A stretch of DNA of 64,000 nt from Prochlorococcus sp. AG-402-P16 (GTDB lineage Bacteria > Cyanobacteriota > Cyanobacteriia > PCC-6307 > Cyanobiaceae), in NCBI GenBank assembly GCA_003216295.1, contig QCJB01000004.1, positions 1 to 64,000 on the forward strand, given 5' to 3'. A program made the position numbers and the translations under genes. The notes beneath the pieces were generated by a model. That model did no database searches and was not told the DNA's origin. It worked only from the letters and a program-made list of their open reading frames with translations. Numbering within the stretch: position 1 is the stretch's first letter; every line of letters begins with the position of its first letter. Below, in pieces: positions 27,323 to 39,255 of this stretch.

Positions 27323-28735
27323 CTACTGAACGTCGAGTTTATCGACTGTATCGAATTCGAACTTAATCTCCTTCCATGTCTCAAGAGCAATTGCCAACTC
27401 AGGGCTATGCTTTGCGGCTTCTAGAAGGATATCGCGACTTTCTTTTTCGATTTCTCTGCCTGCATTACGCGCTTTCACACATGCTTCTAGAGCTACTCGG
27501 TTAGCGGCTGCACCAGCAGCTGATCCCCAAGGGTGTCCATGGGTACCACCTCCAAATTGGAGACATGAATCATCTCCAAAGATTGCAAGCAATGCTGGCA
27601 TATGCCAAACATGAATACCACCAGATGCCACAGCAAATACACCAGGCATAGAACCCCAATCTTGATCAAAGAAGTTACCGCGAGTACGGTCTTCAGGAAC
27701 AAAGGATTCACGTAGGTTATCGATATAACCAAGAGTTGTTTGACGATCTCCTTCTAGTTTTCCAACAACTGTTCCGGTATGAAGTTGATCTCCGCCAGAT
27801 AGACGCAAACACTTAGCAAGAACTCTGAAGTGGATACCATGCTGAGGATGACGGTCGATAACCGCATGCATAGCACGGTGAATATGAAGAAGCATGCCAT
27901 TTTCACGGCACCAATTAGCAAGACCTGTATTAGCAGTAAAACCACCAGTTATGTAGTCATGCATGATGATTGGCATGTCAAGTTCTTTAGCGAACTCAGC
28001 ACGCTTATACATCTCTTCAGGAGTAGTCGCCGTACAATTCAGGTAGTGACCTTTAACTTCACCAGTTTCCTGTTGAGCTAGCTTTACAGCTTCAGCAACA
28101 AATTCAAAACGCTCTCTCCAACGCTGGAATGGCTGAGAATTGATATTCTCATCATCTTTCGTTAGATCAAGGCCGCCTCGAAGGCATTCGTAAACAACAC
28201 GACCGTAGTTTTTACCTGAGAGACCAAGTTTTGGCTTAATAGTACAACCAAGTAGAGGACGACCGTATTTATTAAGACGATCACGTTCTACCACGATTCC
28301 ACTAGGTGGTCCGCCACAGGTCTTGATAAATGCCATTGGGAAGCGAATATCTTCAAGTCGAAGATGTCGCAGGGCTTTAAAACCAAATACGTTTCCAACA
28401 AGTGATGTCAAAACGTTAGTTATAGATCCTTCTTCAAAAAGATCTAATGGATAAGCAATAAATGCATAGAAGGCATCCTTGTCTCCAGGAACATCTTCAA
28501 TGCGGTAACAGCGTCCTTTGTAGAATTCTAGATCTACTAATAATTCGGACCAAACTGTTGACCATGTACCTGTAGATGATTCAGCTGCAACAGCGGCTGC
28601 AACCTCTTCCTTCGGTACACCTTCCTGACCTGTGCATTTAAAACATGCAAGTAGATCAGTATCTAGGGGGACGTAGTCAGGAGTGAAGTAAGTATCTCTA
28701 TACTCCTTAACTCCAGCATCATACTTTTTAGCCAT
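27323..28735 (-). CDS. rbcL: RuBisCO large subunit (form IA)
   Basis: 470 residues. The active-site lysine is in TIKPKLGLS (Lys167). Carbamylated Lys193 with Asp195 and Glu196 sits in [15 protein letters not shown]. The phosphate and loop-6 regions are [13 protein letters not shown] and [11 protein letters not shown]. The N-terminus [22 protein letters not shown] is the form IA type of alpha-cyanobacteria and proteobacteria. The start has an AGGAG site 7 bp upstream. It is the second gene of the cso operon after csoS1. The product is packed in the carboxysome. Confidence 0.98.
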   Translation of the reverse strand: MAKKYDAGVKEYRDTYFTPDYVPLDTDLLACFKCTGQEGVPKEEVAAAVAAESSTGTWSTVWSELLVDLEFYKGRCYRIEDVPGDKDAFYAFIAYPLDLFEEGSITNVLTSLVGNVFGFKALRHLRLEDIRFPMAFIKTCGGPPSGIVVERDRLNKYGRPLLGCTIKPKLGLSGKNYGRVVYECLRGGLDLTKDDENINSQPFQRWRERFEFVAEAVKLAQQETGEVKGHYLNCTATTPEEMYKRAEFAKELDMPIIMHDYITGGFTANTGLANWCRENGMLLHIHRAMHAVIDRHPQHGIHFRVLAKCLRLSGGDQLHTGTVVGKLEGDRQTTLGYIDNLRESFVPEDRTRGNFFDQDWGSMPGVFAVASGGIHVWHMPALLAIFGDDSCLQFGGGTHGHPWGSAAGAAANRVALEACVKARNAGREIEKESRDILLEAAKHSPELAIALETWKEIKFEFDTVDKLDVQ

Positions 28736-28810
28736 TGATAGCTCCTGTTAATTCAGTTAGAAGGTTTGAAAGTTTGAGAAGCCCTCTCCTCTTAGGACTT
28801 AGTCAAACAA

Positions 28811-29122
28811 TCAGTCCTTCTGACCTAAGAAGTTACCGTTACCCAAAGCTGGCTCAACTTCACGATGAGGACGAGCAATGATGTGAGCTGCAACAAGGCC
28901 GTCACCTACACGCTCACAAGCGTCTGCGCCTGCACGAACTGCTGCGTTTACAGCACCAGTTTCTCCACGAACCAAAACGGTTACGTAACCACCACCAACA
29001 AATTCACGACCTATCAAGCGCACTTCTGCTGCTTTGGTCATTGCGTCAGCAGCTTCAATAGCTGGTACTAATCCGCGTGTCTCGATCATGCCGAGAGCAA
29101 TACCCATTGTTTCGCTAGCCAT
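28811..29122 (-). CDS. csoS1: Carboxysome major shell protein CsoS1
   Basis: 103-residue BMC protein forming the hexamers that tile the shell facets. Domain: GIALGMIETRGLVPAIEAADAMTKAAEVRLIGREFVGGG followed by VLVRGETGAVNAAVRAG and VAAHIIARPHREVEPAL. This is the single short CsoS1 of the locus. CsoS1E at 21717 carries an almost identical core. First gene of the cso operon. The upstream spacer contains a LysR-type dyad and an unusual coding-like ORF on the other strand. Confidence 0.97.
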   Translation of the reverse strand: MASETMGIALGMIETRGLVPAIEAADAMTKAAEVRLIGREFVGGGYVTVLVRGETGAVNAAVRAGADACERVGDGLVAAHIIARPHREVEPALGNGNFLGQKD

Positions 29123-29162
29123 GTCCTATTTCTGTAAAGGGATGGAATGTTCAGGAGGGACA

Positions 29163-29418
29163 ATGGCTCGTCAAACAGCAATTAGTCAAGGGGATTTCCT
29201 AAAAGCGCTTATTACAGTTCCTAGGCCTTTACATAAGCTGAGCTTATCACCCTTGCTACGACAGTTGAGTAACACTGTTCGATGGATGGTCAGGACATAC
29301 TCATATTGCATTGCGTAAACAAGGCTATGTAGTTATTTTTACCCAGAGACAGTCTTCCTGGCTATGTCAGGGTTGGAATGTTCGCCAAAATCTGTCTCAA
29401 ATTTATAAAAAAATCTGA
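29163..29418 (+). pseudogene. Possible frame-shifted small gene between csoS1 and rdgB
   Basis: An ATG at 29163 is preceded by AGGAGGG (29153-29159) and opens 51 codons starting MARQTAISQGDFLKAL, ending at a TAA at 29316-29318. The +1 frame is open from 29269 to a TGA at 29416 and reads VTLFDGWSGHTHIALRKQG then YVVIFTQRQSSWLCQGW. The overlap of the two frames is 29269-29315. A single base change in it would join them into an 85-residue protein. The coding-like base composition and good ribosome site are seen. That it is a decayed or frameshift-expressed gene is inference; it could also be chance. Confidence 0.35.
29233..29247. promoter_or_regulatory. LysR-type dyad (T-N11-A) upstream of the cso operon
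   Basis: ATAAGC and GCTTAT are perfect inverted halves around TGA, and T34/A46 give T-N11-A spacing, the core of LysR-regulator sites such as those of CbbR, CmpR or NdhR. It lies about 110 bp upstream of the csoS1 start. A TGTAAT-like -10 element for the minus strand is nearby (29213-29218). Binding is inferred only; the site also overlaps the possible ORF. Confidence 0.35.
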
Positions 29419-29475
29419 TTAACCAAATTCAGTCTTTTAGCTGTAAGACTATATAAATAATCCTTATTTTTAGAT

Positions 29476-30066
29476 TTGAACAAACCACTCATAACTATTG
29501 CTAGTGGTAATCCTAAAAAGGTTGCTGAAATCGAGGCAATGCTTGGGCCTCTGCCCATTGAAGTAAAAAGACAACCTAGTTCTCTAGATGTTGAAGAAAC
29601 AGGAAAAACGTATCTTGACAACGCAATTCTAAAAGCAAAAGCAGCAGCAGAATTAACTAATACTTGGACAATTGCTGATGATTCAGGACTTGAAATTGAC
29701 TCTCTTGGAAATGCTCCAGGTATATTTTCTGCGCGACTTGCTGAAAATAATGAAAAAAAGATAGAAAAAATTCTTACTGCTCTTGGTGACAGTCCTTATA
29801 GAAGTGCAAAGGTCTGTAGTGTAATGGTGCTCTGCTCTAACCGAGGTGAGATCATTAAAAATACGATAGGAATTTGTTGGGGTGAAATTTTAAAAAAGCC
29901 TGCTTATCCAGATGGGGAATTTGAATCATTATTTTGGGTTCGTGAAACTAATTGCACTTATGGAGAATTAAATAATGCACAATTATCAAAACATGGGAGC
30001 AGAGGTAAAGCCGCTAGAGAATTAGCTCCTTACCTTTTGAAAGCTATAGGAATTAGAAACAATTAA
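29476..30066 (+). CDS. rdgB: XTP/dITP diphosphatase (Ham1/RdgB)
   Basis: 196 residues. Removes non-canonical purine nucleoside triphosphates (ITP, XTP) to protect DNA and RNA. It carries the family start [18 protein letters not shown], the metal/base site [28 protein letters not shown] and the end [20 protein letters not shown]. The start codon is TTG, without a clear ribosome site; there is no alternative ATG upstream in frame. The 3' end overlaps the convergent csoS1D stop by 4 bp. Confidence 0.92.
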   Translation: MNKPLITIASGNPKKVAEIEAMLGPLPIEVKRQPSSLDVEETGKTYLDNAILKAKAAAELTNTWTIADDSGLEIDSLGNAPGIFSARLAENNEKKIEKILTALGDSPYRSAKVCSVMVLCSNRGEIIKNTIGICWGEILKKPAYPDGEFESLFWVRETNCTYGELNNAQLSKHGSRGKAARELAPYLLKAIGIRNN

Positions 30067-30839
30067 GTTCTATTTATTTGATCAATAGATCTCATTGCAG
30101 CCGCGGCAGCCTCCTCAACGTCACCCTCTTTACCTGCCAAAGTCAGTCTTCCAAAAGCACCAACTCCTTTCACATCTACAATTGTGATATTTGATGCTTT
30201 CTCCGCCTCGTTAGCAGCCATCAAAACATATCCAGCTGGTTCAGTCTCAAGAATGAACATACTCATGCCAGATTGAATCATTGAACCACGTCTATTTTGG
30301 CGATTAATCAAAACAGCATGGTCCGGAGTGATAGAGCGAATAACTTCAGTCCAAGTAACTTGAGGATTAGTTCTCCTATCAATCGTGCTTCCTATGGCAT
30401 CTAAAACTACATCGCCTGAATGTAAAACTGTGCTTTGATCTCGATGATAAAGGGCAAGTGATCCAAATGCTCTTTCAACGATCATTTGACCCAATCGAAC
30501 ATTACTGGCTTTTAATGCTATGTCTGTAACTCTGTGCACAGCCATTCCTGGGGAAACCTCCATCCAAAGACAAGCATCACCAGGTATTGGCAAAAATCCT
30601 GAACTTGCAGTTCCCATATAAGCCGCAAGTTGAGGTTGCAAAGAATCTAAAAATACATATGTTCTTAATTCAATTTGTTTTACATGGCTTGCTTGACGCG
30701 CAACTAACGATTTTTCCGAGTCAGTTGTTATGACTCGTTTTGGATCGTCAGCAAGATATTCATTTACTTCTACACCAGTAACTCTCTGGCTACCACCTAG
30801 TCGCCTTTCATTATTCTCAAATGTGGCGAATCGTGTCAT
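30063..30839 (-). CDS. csoS1D: Carboxysome shell protein CsoS1D (tandem BMC)
   Basis: 258 residues with two BMC domains in one chain (about 55-150 and 155-255), forming trimers that mimic hexamers and stack as double layers with a large gated pore. The gating Glu-Arg pair is visible in [15 protein letters not shown] (Glu122, Arg123). The first 50 residues are an N-terminal extension of the family. It is on the same strand as the cso operon but separated from csoS1 by the plus-strand rdgB, so it has its own promoter in the 101-bp gap before the next divergent gene. Confidence 0.93.
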   Translation of the reverse strand: MTRFATFENNERRLGGSQRVTGVEVNEYLADDPKRVITTDSEKSLVARQASHVKQIELRTYVFLDSLQPQLAAYMGTASSGFLPIPGDACLWMEVSPGMAVHRVTDIALKASNVRLGQMIVERAFGSLALYHRDQSTVLHSGDVVLDAIGSTIDRRTNPQVTWTEVIRSITPDHAVLINRQNRRGSMIQSGMSMFILETEPAGYVLMAANEAEKASNITIVDVKGVGAFGRLTLAGKEGDVEEAAAAAMRSIDQINRT

Positions 30840-30940
30840 GGGCGGGATACTACCTCAAAGATTGTCTTTTTAGCCAGCAATTTAGACTTGCATGCTGAAT
30901 TTAAGCCGATAAATTCAATATATATTGATTTGTTTAAAGA

Positions 30941-31306
30941 ATGTCTTTACCTCAGCCAAAGCATCCCAAAAACAATAACTCAAATGCTGAAATCAATCCT
31001 GAGCAAGCGCTTGGTTTAGTCTCATTAGGTCTAATGCAAAAATTGTCTGATAAAGGTATTGCCGACTTGAATTGGTTAAAAGAAGACGAAAAATGTGATA
31101 CATACGAGCTGCGTCAAAGACTTGAACTAACTTCTCTCGCTATAGAAACAGGAGCACCATTAAGCACTACAGAAGTATCAAAACTTTTAGGCGTTAAGCC
31201 AGGCTCCTCAAAAGTTGAGAGAGGTGGTCTCATTGCGAAAAAGATTTCAAGAAATGTTTGGAGATTAATCAAATCAAGCCAAGACAATTCTCACTGGCGT
31301 AATTAG
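30941..31306 (+). CDS. Conserved hypothetical protein, possible winged-helix/HTH
   Basis: 121 residues, not recognised by family name. The N-terminal 50 are low complexity and then helical (EQALGLVSLGLMQKLSDKGIADLNWL). The C-terminal half reads TTEVSKLLGVKPGSSKVERGGLIAKKISRNVWRLIK, in which the first part looks like a helix-turn-helix. It diverges from csoS1D and converges with chlB 12 bp away. Regulation of the neighbours is only a guess. Confidence 0.65.
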   Translation: MSLPQPKHPKNNNSNAEINPEQALGLVSLGLMQKLSDKGIADLNWLKEDEKCDTYELRQRLELTSLAIETGAPLSTTEVSKLLGVKPGSSKVERGGLIAKKISRNVWRLIKSSQDNSHWRN

Positions 31307-31317
31307 ATGGACTCGAT

Positions 31318-32895
31318 TTAGGCTTTATAATGAGCCTTAGCGTCATAAAGTGTCTCTTCGTTAATTTCTCTACAGCCAGCTTGGCGAGCATAATTCTCTG
31401 TATTTCTTCTTACTTTACCTCTAACGAAAAATGGGATTTTCGAAAGCTCTCTTTCTCCTTCATGTGTCCATATAGGATCCGCATTTGAAGTTGTTGAATT
31501 ACTTGAAATTGTTGTTTTAACTTCTTGATTTACATTTTGGTTTCCTTTTCCTCCTAAATGGCCTAAATGACTTTGATGACCATCAACAAATTCAAAGTCA
31601 TGCTTAAACATTCCAATTAAATGTTCCTCAAGTCCCATCATTAAAGGATGTACCCAGTCGTCAAAAATGACATTTGCTCCCTCCCATCCCATTTGAGGAC
31701 TATATCGGGCAGGGACATCCTGAACATGCATTGGTGTGCTAATTACTGCACATGGTATTCCAAGTCTTTTTGCGCTATGTCGCTCCATTTGTGTACCAAG
31801 AACTAATTCTGGAGACGTTTCCTTTATCGCTTCTTCTACTTCTAAGTAGTCATTAGTTATCAATGCCTCTAAGCCTAGTGCCTTAGCAGCTGGACGAACT
31901 TTTCTAGCCATTTCACGGCTATAAGTACCTAGACCAACAACATTAAAGCCAAGCTCCTCATTAGCAATTCTTGCTGCAGCAAGAGCGTGTGTTCCGTCTC
32001 CAAAAATAAAGACTCTTTTCCCAGTTAAATAATTCGAATCTACTGAATTCGAATACCAAGTTAATTTCGAATTATTAGATTCGTTTACTGATTGCGGGAT
32101 TTCCATCCCTAAAACTTCGTGTAATTCCCTAAGAAAATCCTGAGTAGCCCCAACGCCAAGAGGAACTGTTGTAGTAAAGGGAATATTTAAATTTCTTTCA
32201 AGCCAAGTACAAGTTGATTCCGCTATCTCTGGATAAAGGCAAACATTCACATCTGCATCTGGCAATCGCATTATGTCTGCAGGCGACGCTCCCAAAGGGG
32301 CCACAACATTGACGTCTATCCCGTGCTGACCAAGTAGTTTTTGTATTTCCAAAATATCATCACGACATCGAAAGCCAAGCAAAGTTGGGCCAAGAAGATT
32401 TACTCTAGGTCTTCTTTTTTCTTCCTGCCAAGTTTGTTTTGATTCTTCAGAGTAGTCTTTCAGTAGATTCCTTACTATTTGATAAAAAGTCTCAGAGCCA
32501 CCCCAGTTTTCCTTTTTGCTATAAGCGGGTAACTCCAGGCTGACAATTGGGATATCAAACCCCATGCCTTTTGCAAGTGAACCAGGCTGATCTTGAATTA
32601 ATTCGGCCGTACAACTTTCTCCAACCAAAAGAGCCTCTGGATTAAACCTGTCAACAGCTTCTTTTATATGTCCTTTTACAAGTTCAGCTGTATCGCCTCC
32701 TAAATCTCTAGCTTGAAAAGTTGTATAAGTTACAGGAGGTCTGCTACCACGACGTTCAATCATCGTGAAAAGAAGGTCAGCGTAGGTATCACCTTGAGGA
32801 GCATGTAAAACATAATGTAATTTTTTCATCGACGTAGCAATCCTCATTGCACCAATATGAGGAGGTCCTTCATATGTCCAGAGAGTTAATTCCAT
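31318..32895 (-). CDS. chlB: Light-independent protochlorophyllide reductase subunit B
   Basis: 525-residue half of the ChlN-ChlB catalytic component (nitrogenase MoFe-like) that reduces protochlorophyllide to chlorophyllide in the dark. It begins [20 protein letters not shown] and holds [15 protein letters not shown] (cluster cysteine), [34 protein letters not shown] and a C-terminal [22 protein letters not shown] region that closes over the substrate. It starts 4 bp after chlN, so chlN-chlB form one operon. Confidence 0.97.
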   Translation of the reverse strand: MELTLWTYEGPPHIGAMRIATSMKKLHYVLHAPQGDTYADLLFTMIERRGSRPPVTYTTFQARDLGGDTAELVKGHIKEAVDRFNPEALLVGESCTAELIQDQPGSLAKGMGFDIPIVSLELPAYSKKENWGGSETFYQIVRNLLKDYSEESKQTWQEEKRRPRVNLLGPTLLGFRCRDDILEIQKLLGQHGIDVNVVAPLGASPADIMRLPDADVNVCLYPEIAESTCTWLERNLNIPFTTTVPLGVGATQDFLRELHEVLGMEIPQSVNESNNSKLTWYSNSVDSNYLTGKRVFIFGDGTHALAAARIANEELGFNVVGLGTYSREMARKVRPAAKALGLEALITNDYLEVEEAIKETSPELVLGTQMERHSAKRLGIPCAVISTPMHVQDVPARYSPQMGWEGANVIFDDWVHPLMMGLEEHLIGMFKHDFEFVDGHQSHLGHLGGKGNQNVNQEVKTTISSNSTTSNADPIWTHEGERELSKIPFFVRGKVRRNTENYARQAGCREINEETLYDAKAHYKA

Positions 32896-32899
32896 GAAA

Positions 32900-35403
<2,504 letters not shown>

Positions 35404-35419
35404 ACTCCCTGATCAAGGA

Positions 35420-36433
35420 TTATTTCAGACCAACTAATTTCATAGACAACTCCCAAACTTTTCTAGAAGTTACTGGATCAGTAACTCGATCGGACAGTTC
35501 CTGTGAGAATTGTTGTCTATCCTTTCTTTGTCTATTTCCCCAACTCCAATGAACACCAGAAATAGCAAATTGTGGATCAGCAACTACTTGCGCGACTCTA
35601 TCACCAGCTAATGGTTCACTAACAAAACCTCCAGTAATTAATTTTTGAAACCATGGGAACAACCACTGAAAAAGTTTTGGTGTATTTCTAAAAAGTCTTG
35701 TATTAGCAACACATCCAGGATATAGAGAGCTAAAAAGAATTGGGGAAGAGTTAAAACGCCTATGTAATTCTTGAGTTGTTATCATATTGCATAATTTACT
35801 GTCCTTATAGGCTTTTCCTGGTTTAAAACGTTTACCACTAGCCATTGAAATAGGGTCACAAAACCCCTCTTCAAAACCAGAAAGATCTCCTAGATCAGCT
35901 GGAGCTGGAATAGGGATTTTTCCTCCAAGTTCTTTATTATTCGCAGTTACTGTTCCAAGAATAACTACCCTCGATGATTCAACCCCCCATGATCTTCCCT
36001 TCCAGACTGGTCTCGAAGACTTACTGAGATTTTCCAAAAGCATTTGAATCAATAAAAAATGTCCAAAATGATTTGTTGCCATTGAAATCTCATATCCCTG
36101 TGGAGATCTCAAAGGTTTTTTTAATCGAGGAAGATAAACTGCCGCATTACAAACCAAAGCATCTAAAGGTTCATCCAACTCTTCGAGCAGATTCTGCACT
36201 CCATTACGTACGCTATCCAAGTCCCCAAGATCAATTTGGATATGTTGCAATTGTCTTGGCCTATTAATTGGTAATCCAATTGCTGAAGCTGCAGTTTCAG
36301 CCCTCAAAGAGGACCTATTAGCAGTAATAACTCTCCATCCTCTTTGGACTAAAGACTTTGTTGCATATAATCCTACACCTGATGTAGTTCCAGTAATTAA
36401 TACAGTACCGGGTGCAGCTTGTACTAGAGCCAT
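35420..36433 (-). CDS. por: Light-dependent protochlorophyllide oxidoreductase (LPOR)
   Basis: 337-residue NADPH enzyme of the short-chain dehydrogenase type that uses light to reduce protochlorophyllide. It has the nucleotide fold [13 protein letters not shown] near residue 14, the [13 protein letters not shown] segment, and the catalytic Tyr and Lys in [11 protein letters not shown]. The LPOR-specific C-terminus [15 protein letters not shown] is present. Together with the dark enzyme genes alongside, the cell can make chlorophyll under light or oxygen stress and in dim light. A small membrane-protein gene precedes it on the same strand. Confidence 0.97.
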   Translation of the reverse strand: MALVQAAPGTVLITGTTSGVGLYATKSLVQRGWRVITANRSSLRAETAASAIGLPINRPRQLQHIQIDLGDLDSVRNGVQNLLEELDEPLDALVCNAAVYLPRLKKPLRSPQGYEISMATNHFGHFLLIQMLLENLSKSSRPVWKGRSWGVESSRVVILGTVTANNKELGGKIPIPAPADLGDLSGFEEGFCDPISMASGKRFKPGKAYKDSKLCNMITTQELHRRFNSSPILFSSLYPGCVANTRLFRNTPKLFQWLFPWFQKLITGGFVSEPLAGDRVAQVVADPQFAISGVHWSWGNRQRKDRQQFSQELSDRVTDPVTSRKVWELSMKLVGLK

Positions 36434-36501
36434 CTTTTTAAAATAAAACTATTTTTAATCAAATATGAAATACAAATCTAAACCTAGGAGAGACAACTTG
36501 A

Positions 36502-36927
36502 TCATCTCCAGATAACTCTGACACTATTTGGTGCAATCCACTGATCTTGTTCCTTAAGGAAACTGCGCTCTCCACCATTAGTAAACATCTCGTCAAAACG
36601 TAGTCTTGACCGATAAAGTTTTCTTGATTCTTTTTCCAATAAATAGGATAACTCCAGATTTCTATTTACCCGTTGATGAGATGCAAGCCCTAAATTCACA
36701 AGACTAGATGCAAAAACAACTAACAATCCAAGCTTGAAAATTATTGCTCCATAACTGTAGAAAAGCTCACGCCTAATCTCATATTTTTGAAATTCAGAAA
36801 CTTGAGTAAACGCATCTATTTTTTTATTTGAAGAAGTTTGGTTCGTAAAAATTTTTCTTGAACGCTTCCTTCTTAATGGCTCTTCAATTCGTTGAGATTG
36901 TCCCAAAATTAAAAGAAAACGATCCAC
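36502..36927 (-). CDS. Small single-pass membrane protein of unknown function
   Basis: 141 residues. A basic N-terminus (LRRKRSRK) is followed by one hydrophobic helix (about 60-80: YGAIIFKLGLLVVFASSLVNLGL) and then a charged, helical and probably coiled-coil tail (LELSYLLEKESRKLYRSRLRFDEMF). The layout resembles small divisome or septum proteins but no motif decides it. It precedes por by 68 bp on the same strand. No family is recognised. Confidence 0.6.
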   Translation of the reverse strand: MDRFLLILGQSQRIEEPLRRKRSRKIFTNQTSSNKKIDAFTQVSEFQKYEIRRELFYSYGAIIFKLGLLVVFASSLVNLGLASHQRVNRNLELSYLLEKESRKLYRSRLRFDEMFTNGGERSFLKEQDQWIAPNSVRVIWR

Positions 36928-36985
36928 TTATTTTCATCCTAACTTAATTAATAAAGTAATCAATTTTTTTACTTATCTAGTAACC

Positions 36986-37048
36986 GATAATCTGATAATC
37001 TGATAATCTGATAATCTGATAATCTGATAATCTGATAATCTGATAATC
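36986..37048. repeat. Octanucleotide tandem repeat, about 8 copies of GATAATCT
   Basis: Perfect 8-bp repeats fill 63 bp (seven full copies plus seven bases of the eighth). They lie in the spacer between the minus-strand membrane protein start (36927) and the lipoate ligase gene (37211). There is no ORF across it. Perfect identity implies recent expansion by slippage. Confidence 0.97.
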
Positions 37049-37210
37049 AAATAAAAATAAAATCTATTTTCTTAAAAGATTAGATACATCATTTGATATT
37101 TTTTTTATTTGAAGTTAAATTAAATAGATTTAACTATTATTAGGTTAAAAGTTTATTTATTTTAAACTTAATTTTAAAGAATATTTATCACTTGAAATCA
37201 AATCAAGCAA

Positions 37211-37960
37211 ATGAAAGATTTAGAACAAATCCTTTATCTAAAACCACTTGAATTAAATGGTCCAGAACAAATGGCCATTGACCTTTTACTATTAGAAAAG
37301 TCTTTTACCGAAAAAAATTTTCAAATAGCATTTCGTTTCTATACATGGAATGGGGACTGGCTATCAATTGGGAAAAATCAAAAAGAAATTTCAAAAGAAT
37401 GGATGCAACTTTCAAAAAATAAAAAATTAAACCTTGTAAGAAGACCTAGCGGAGGCAAAGCAGTTCTTCATAGTTCAGGACTGACTTATGCAATTATTTG
37501 GAAAAATCCACCAAGAAATAAAAAAGAATCATATATCAAAAACACTAAATGGCTAAAAAATGGTTTCAAAAAAGTTGGATTGGATTTATCTTTTGGAACT
37601 CAAGCTATAGATTTATCAACTTGTAACTGCTTCTCAACGTCAACCTTAGCGGACTTGGTCGACAATGATAGAAATAAGCATATAGGTAGTGCTCAGTTCT
37701 GGAAAAAAGGGCATTTGCTTCAACATGGTGAAATATTAATGGAACCATCAAATCAATTATGGAAAAAAGTTTTCAATACTGATCCACCAAAGATTAAAAT
37801 TGAGCTAAAAGAAAAAGATAAAATCATAACTTACTTAAAAGAATCATTAATAAAATTATGGCCTAATTTAAAGTTTTCTAATTATATATTAACTAAAGAA
37901 GATAAAGAAAGAATAAAACTATTAGTTAGAGATAACTTTAATGAATTTAATTATTCTTGA
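37211..37960 (+). CDS. Lipoate-protein ligase / octanoyltransferase family protein (LplA/LipM-like)
   Basis: 249 residues. The BPL/LplA catalytic core is recognisable: LVRRPSGGKAVLHSSGLTYAI (family motif RR-x-(S/T)-GG-A-V-x-H) and the lysine segment HIGSAQFWKKGHLLQHGEILM. The family attaches lipoic acid, octanoate or biotin to carrier lysines. Which cofactor and whether it transfers from ACP (LipM-like) or uses ATP (LplA) is not settled. The 3' end overlaps the convergent M50 protease by 10 bp, and an octamer tandem repeat lies about 160 bp upstream. Confidence 0.8.
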   Translation: MKDLEQILYLKPLELNGPEQMAIDLLLLEKSFTEKNFQIAFRFYTWNGDWLSIGKNQKEISKEWMQLSKNKKLNLVRRPSGGKAVLHSSGLTYAIIWKNPPRNKKESYIKNTKWLKNGFKKVGLDLSFGTQAIDLSTCNCFSTSTLADLVDNDRNKHIGSAQFWKKGHLLQHGEILMEPSNQLWKKVFNTDPPKIKIELKEKDKIITYLKESLIKLWPNLKFSNYILTKEDKERIKLLVRDNFNEFNYS

Positions 37961-39192
37961 TTATCTTCAAAATCATTTAATGTAATAGATTCTGCTATAC
38001 TAGGAAGATTCAAACCTAAAGGATAAATATTCTCTTTTCTAGCTAATCTAATTAATTGATCTGGAAGATTTAATCCAAGTTTCTTTAGTACTGCCTTACC
38101 TATATCTACTCTATCTAAAGTTCCAATTGGTAGACCTGCAACTGAAATCACAAGGAGTCTTGCCTCTTTTGTTCTTTCAATTTGTTTTATTGCCTTCCAT
38201 AAAGATTCTCTCTCTGATATTGATGGCAATTCATCTATTGGAGAAGAAAAATCATAAAGAAACATCTTCTCCCAATTTTGAACAGGAATATTATTCAATA
38301 CATCTTCAGTAACATAGCCTACCCACCTTCCCTCTCTACACAAAAGTATCCATTCATTATATGAATAATTTTCTTTATTAAATGAATTATATTTAGACAA
38401 AGTCTTCACAGGTAAACCATCTTCTAAAACCCTATATAAGCGACTAAAAATTTGATCAACATTTAGCTCAAATAATATCTTTTCTATGAGAACAATTTGA
38501 CTCTGAGATTTTGATGAAGAAAATATAAATAAGCCAATAATCAAAGAGCAAAAAGCAACATAAAAACTACCCTTAATTAACATTAAACAACCAATGAAAA
38601 TTGAAAAGTAAGAAATAATTTTTGCAGTAGCAATAGCTCCTTTTACTCCAGCTCTTTTACTTCCAGTAAAATACCAAATGATAGATTTTAATATCACCCC
38701 ACCATCTAGAGGAATAATAGGAAGCAAGTTAAATACTCCTATCAAAAGATTTAAACTACCTACCTGACTTAATAAATTAGAAAAAATTACACTTGATGCA
38801 GATAAATTTTTACTCAATAAAGTCAATAAAAATGCTAAAGATAGGCTAACAATAGGTCCGGAAATTGCAATTTTTAAGCTTCCTTTTGAAGTGCCACATT
38901 CCTTTTCAAGATTTGCCATTCCTCCAAGAAAAAATAGTGTAATATTTCGAACTTTTACCCCCTCATTAATTGCCACTAAAGAATGAGCTAATTCATGCAA
39001 TAAAACAGATATAAATAATAGACATGACGTAAAAAGACCTATTACCCAGCCATTCCAATAAGAGGCTTGACCATTCAAAAGTGTCTCGAGCTGCTCTCTA
39101 GCCGACAAAGTAAAATATATGAAAACCAAAAACCAACTTGGATGAACCCTAAGGGGAATGCCTCGAATCTTCATAACTTCCCAGCTAGCCAA
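37951..39192 (-). CDS. M50-family intramembrane metalloprotease (site-2 protease type)
   Basis: 413 residues. The zinc motif LLHELAHSL (HELAH at 66-70) lies in the second or third hydrophobic helix. The family's second motif is visible in FNLLPIIPLDGG. About six membrane helices lie in the first 225 residues. The C-terminal 190 are soluble (DQIFSRLYRVLEDGLPVKTLS... then LLVISVAGLPIGTLD) and resemble a CBS-pair sensing domain. Such enzymes release membrane-anchored factors; no target is known here. Confidence 0.87.
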   Translation of the reverse strand: MASWEVMKIRGIPLRVHPSWFLVFIYFTLSAREQLETLLNGQASYWNGWVIGLFTSCLLFISVLLHELAHSLVAINEGVKVRNITLFFLGGMANLEKECGTSKGSLKIAISGPIVSLSLAFLLTLLSKNLSASSVIFSNLLSQVGSLNLLIGVFNLLPIIPLDGGVILKSIIWYFTGSKRAGVKGAIATAKIISYFSIFIGCLMLIKGSFYVAFCSLIIGLFIFSSSKSQSQIVLIEKILFELNVDQIFSRLYRVLEDGLPVKTLSKYNSFNKENYSYNEWILLCREGRWVGYVTEDVLNNIPVQNWEKMFLYDFSSPIDELPSISERESLWKAIKQIERTKEARLLVISVAGLPIGTLDRVDIGKAVLKKLGLNLPDQLIRLARKENIYPLGLNLPSIAESITLNDFEDNQE

Positions 39193-39255
39193 ACCAAGGC
39201 CTCCAAGCTATCTATAAAAATTTATCTTTAATCAATCCTAATAAAAGTTCTAGTA

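Larger units (their letters stand above)
29123..29475. other. 353-bp divergent spacer between csoS1 and rdgB
   Basis: This spacer should hold the promoter of the cso operon (minus strand) and possibly that of rdgB (plus strand). It is noticeably less AT-rich than other spacers here, up to about 29400. It contains an ORF pair that would join by one frameshift (29163-29418), a 6-bp dyad ATAAGC-TGA-GCTTAT (29233-29247) and a hairpin near 29432-29451 (AGTCTT/AAGACT) before rdgB. Confidence 0.5.

Noticed and set aside
29034-29162. Plus-strand ORF antisense to csoS1 upstream of the ATG at 29163
   Set aside because: It is a shadow of the csoS1 frame; only the part after 29163 is coding-like on its own.
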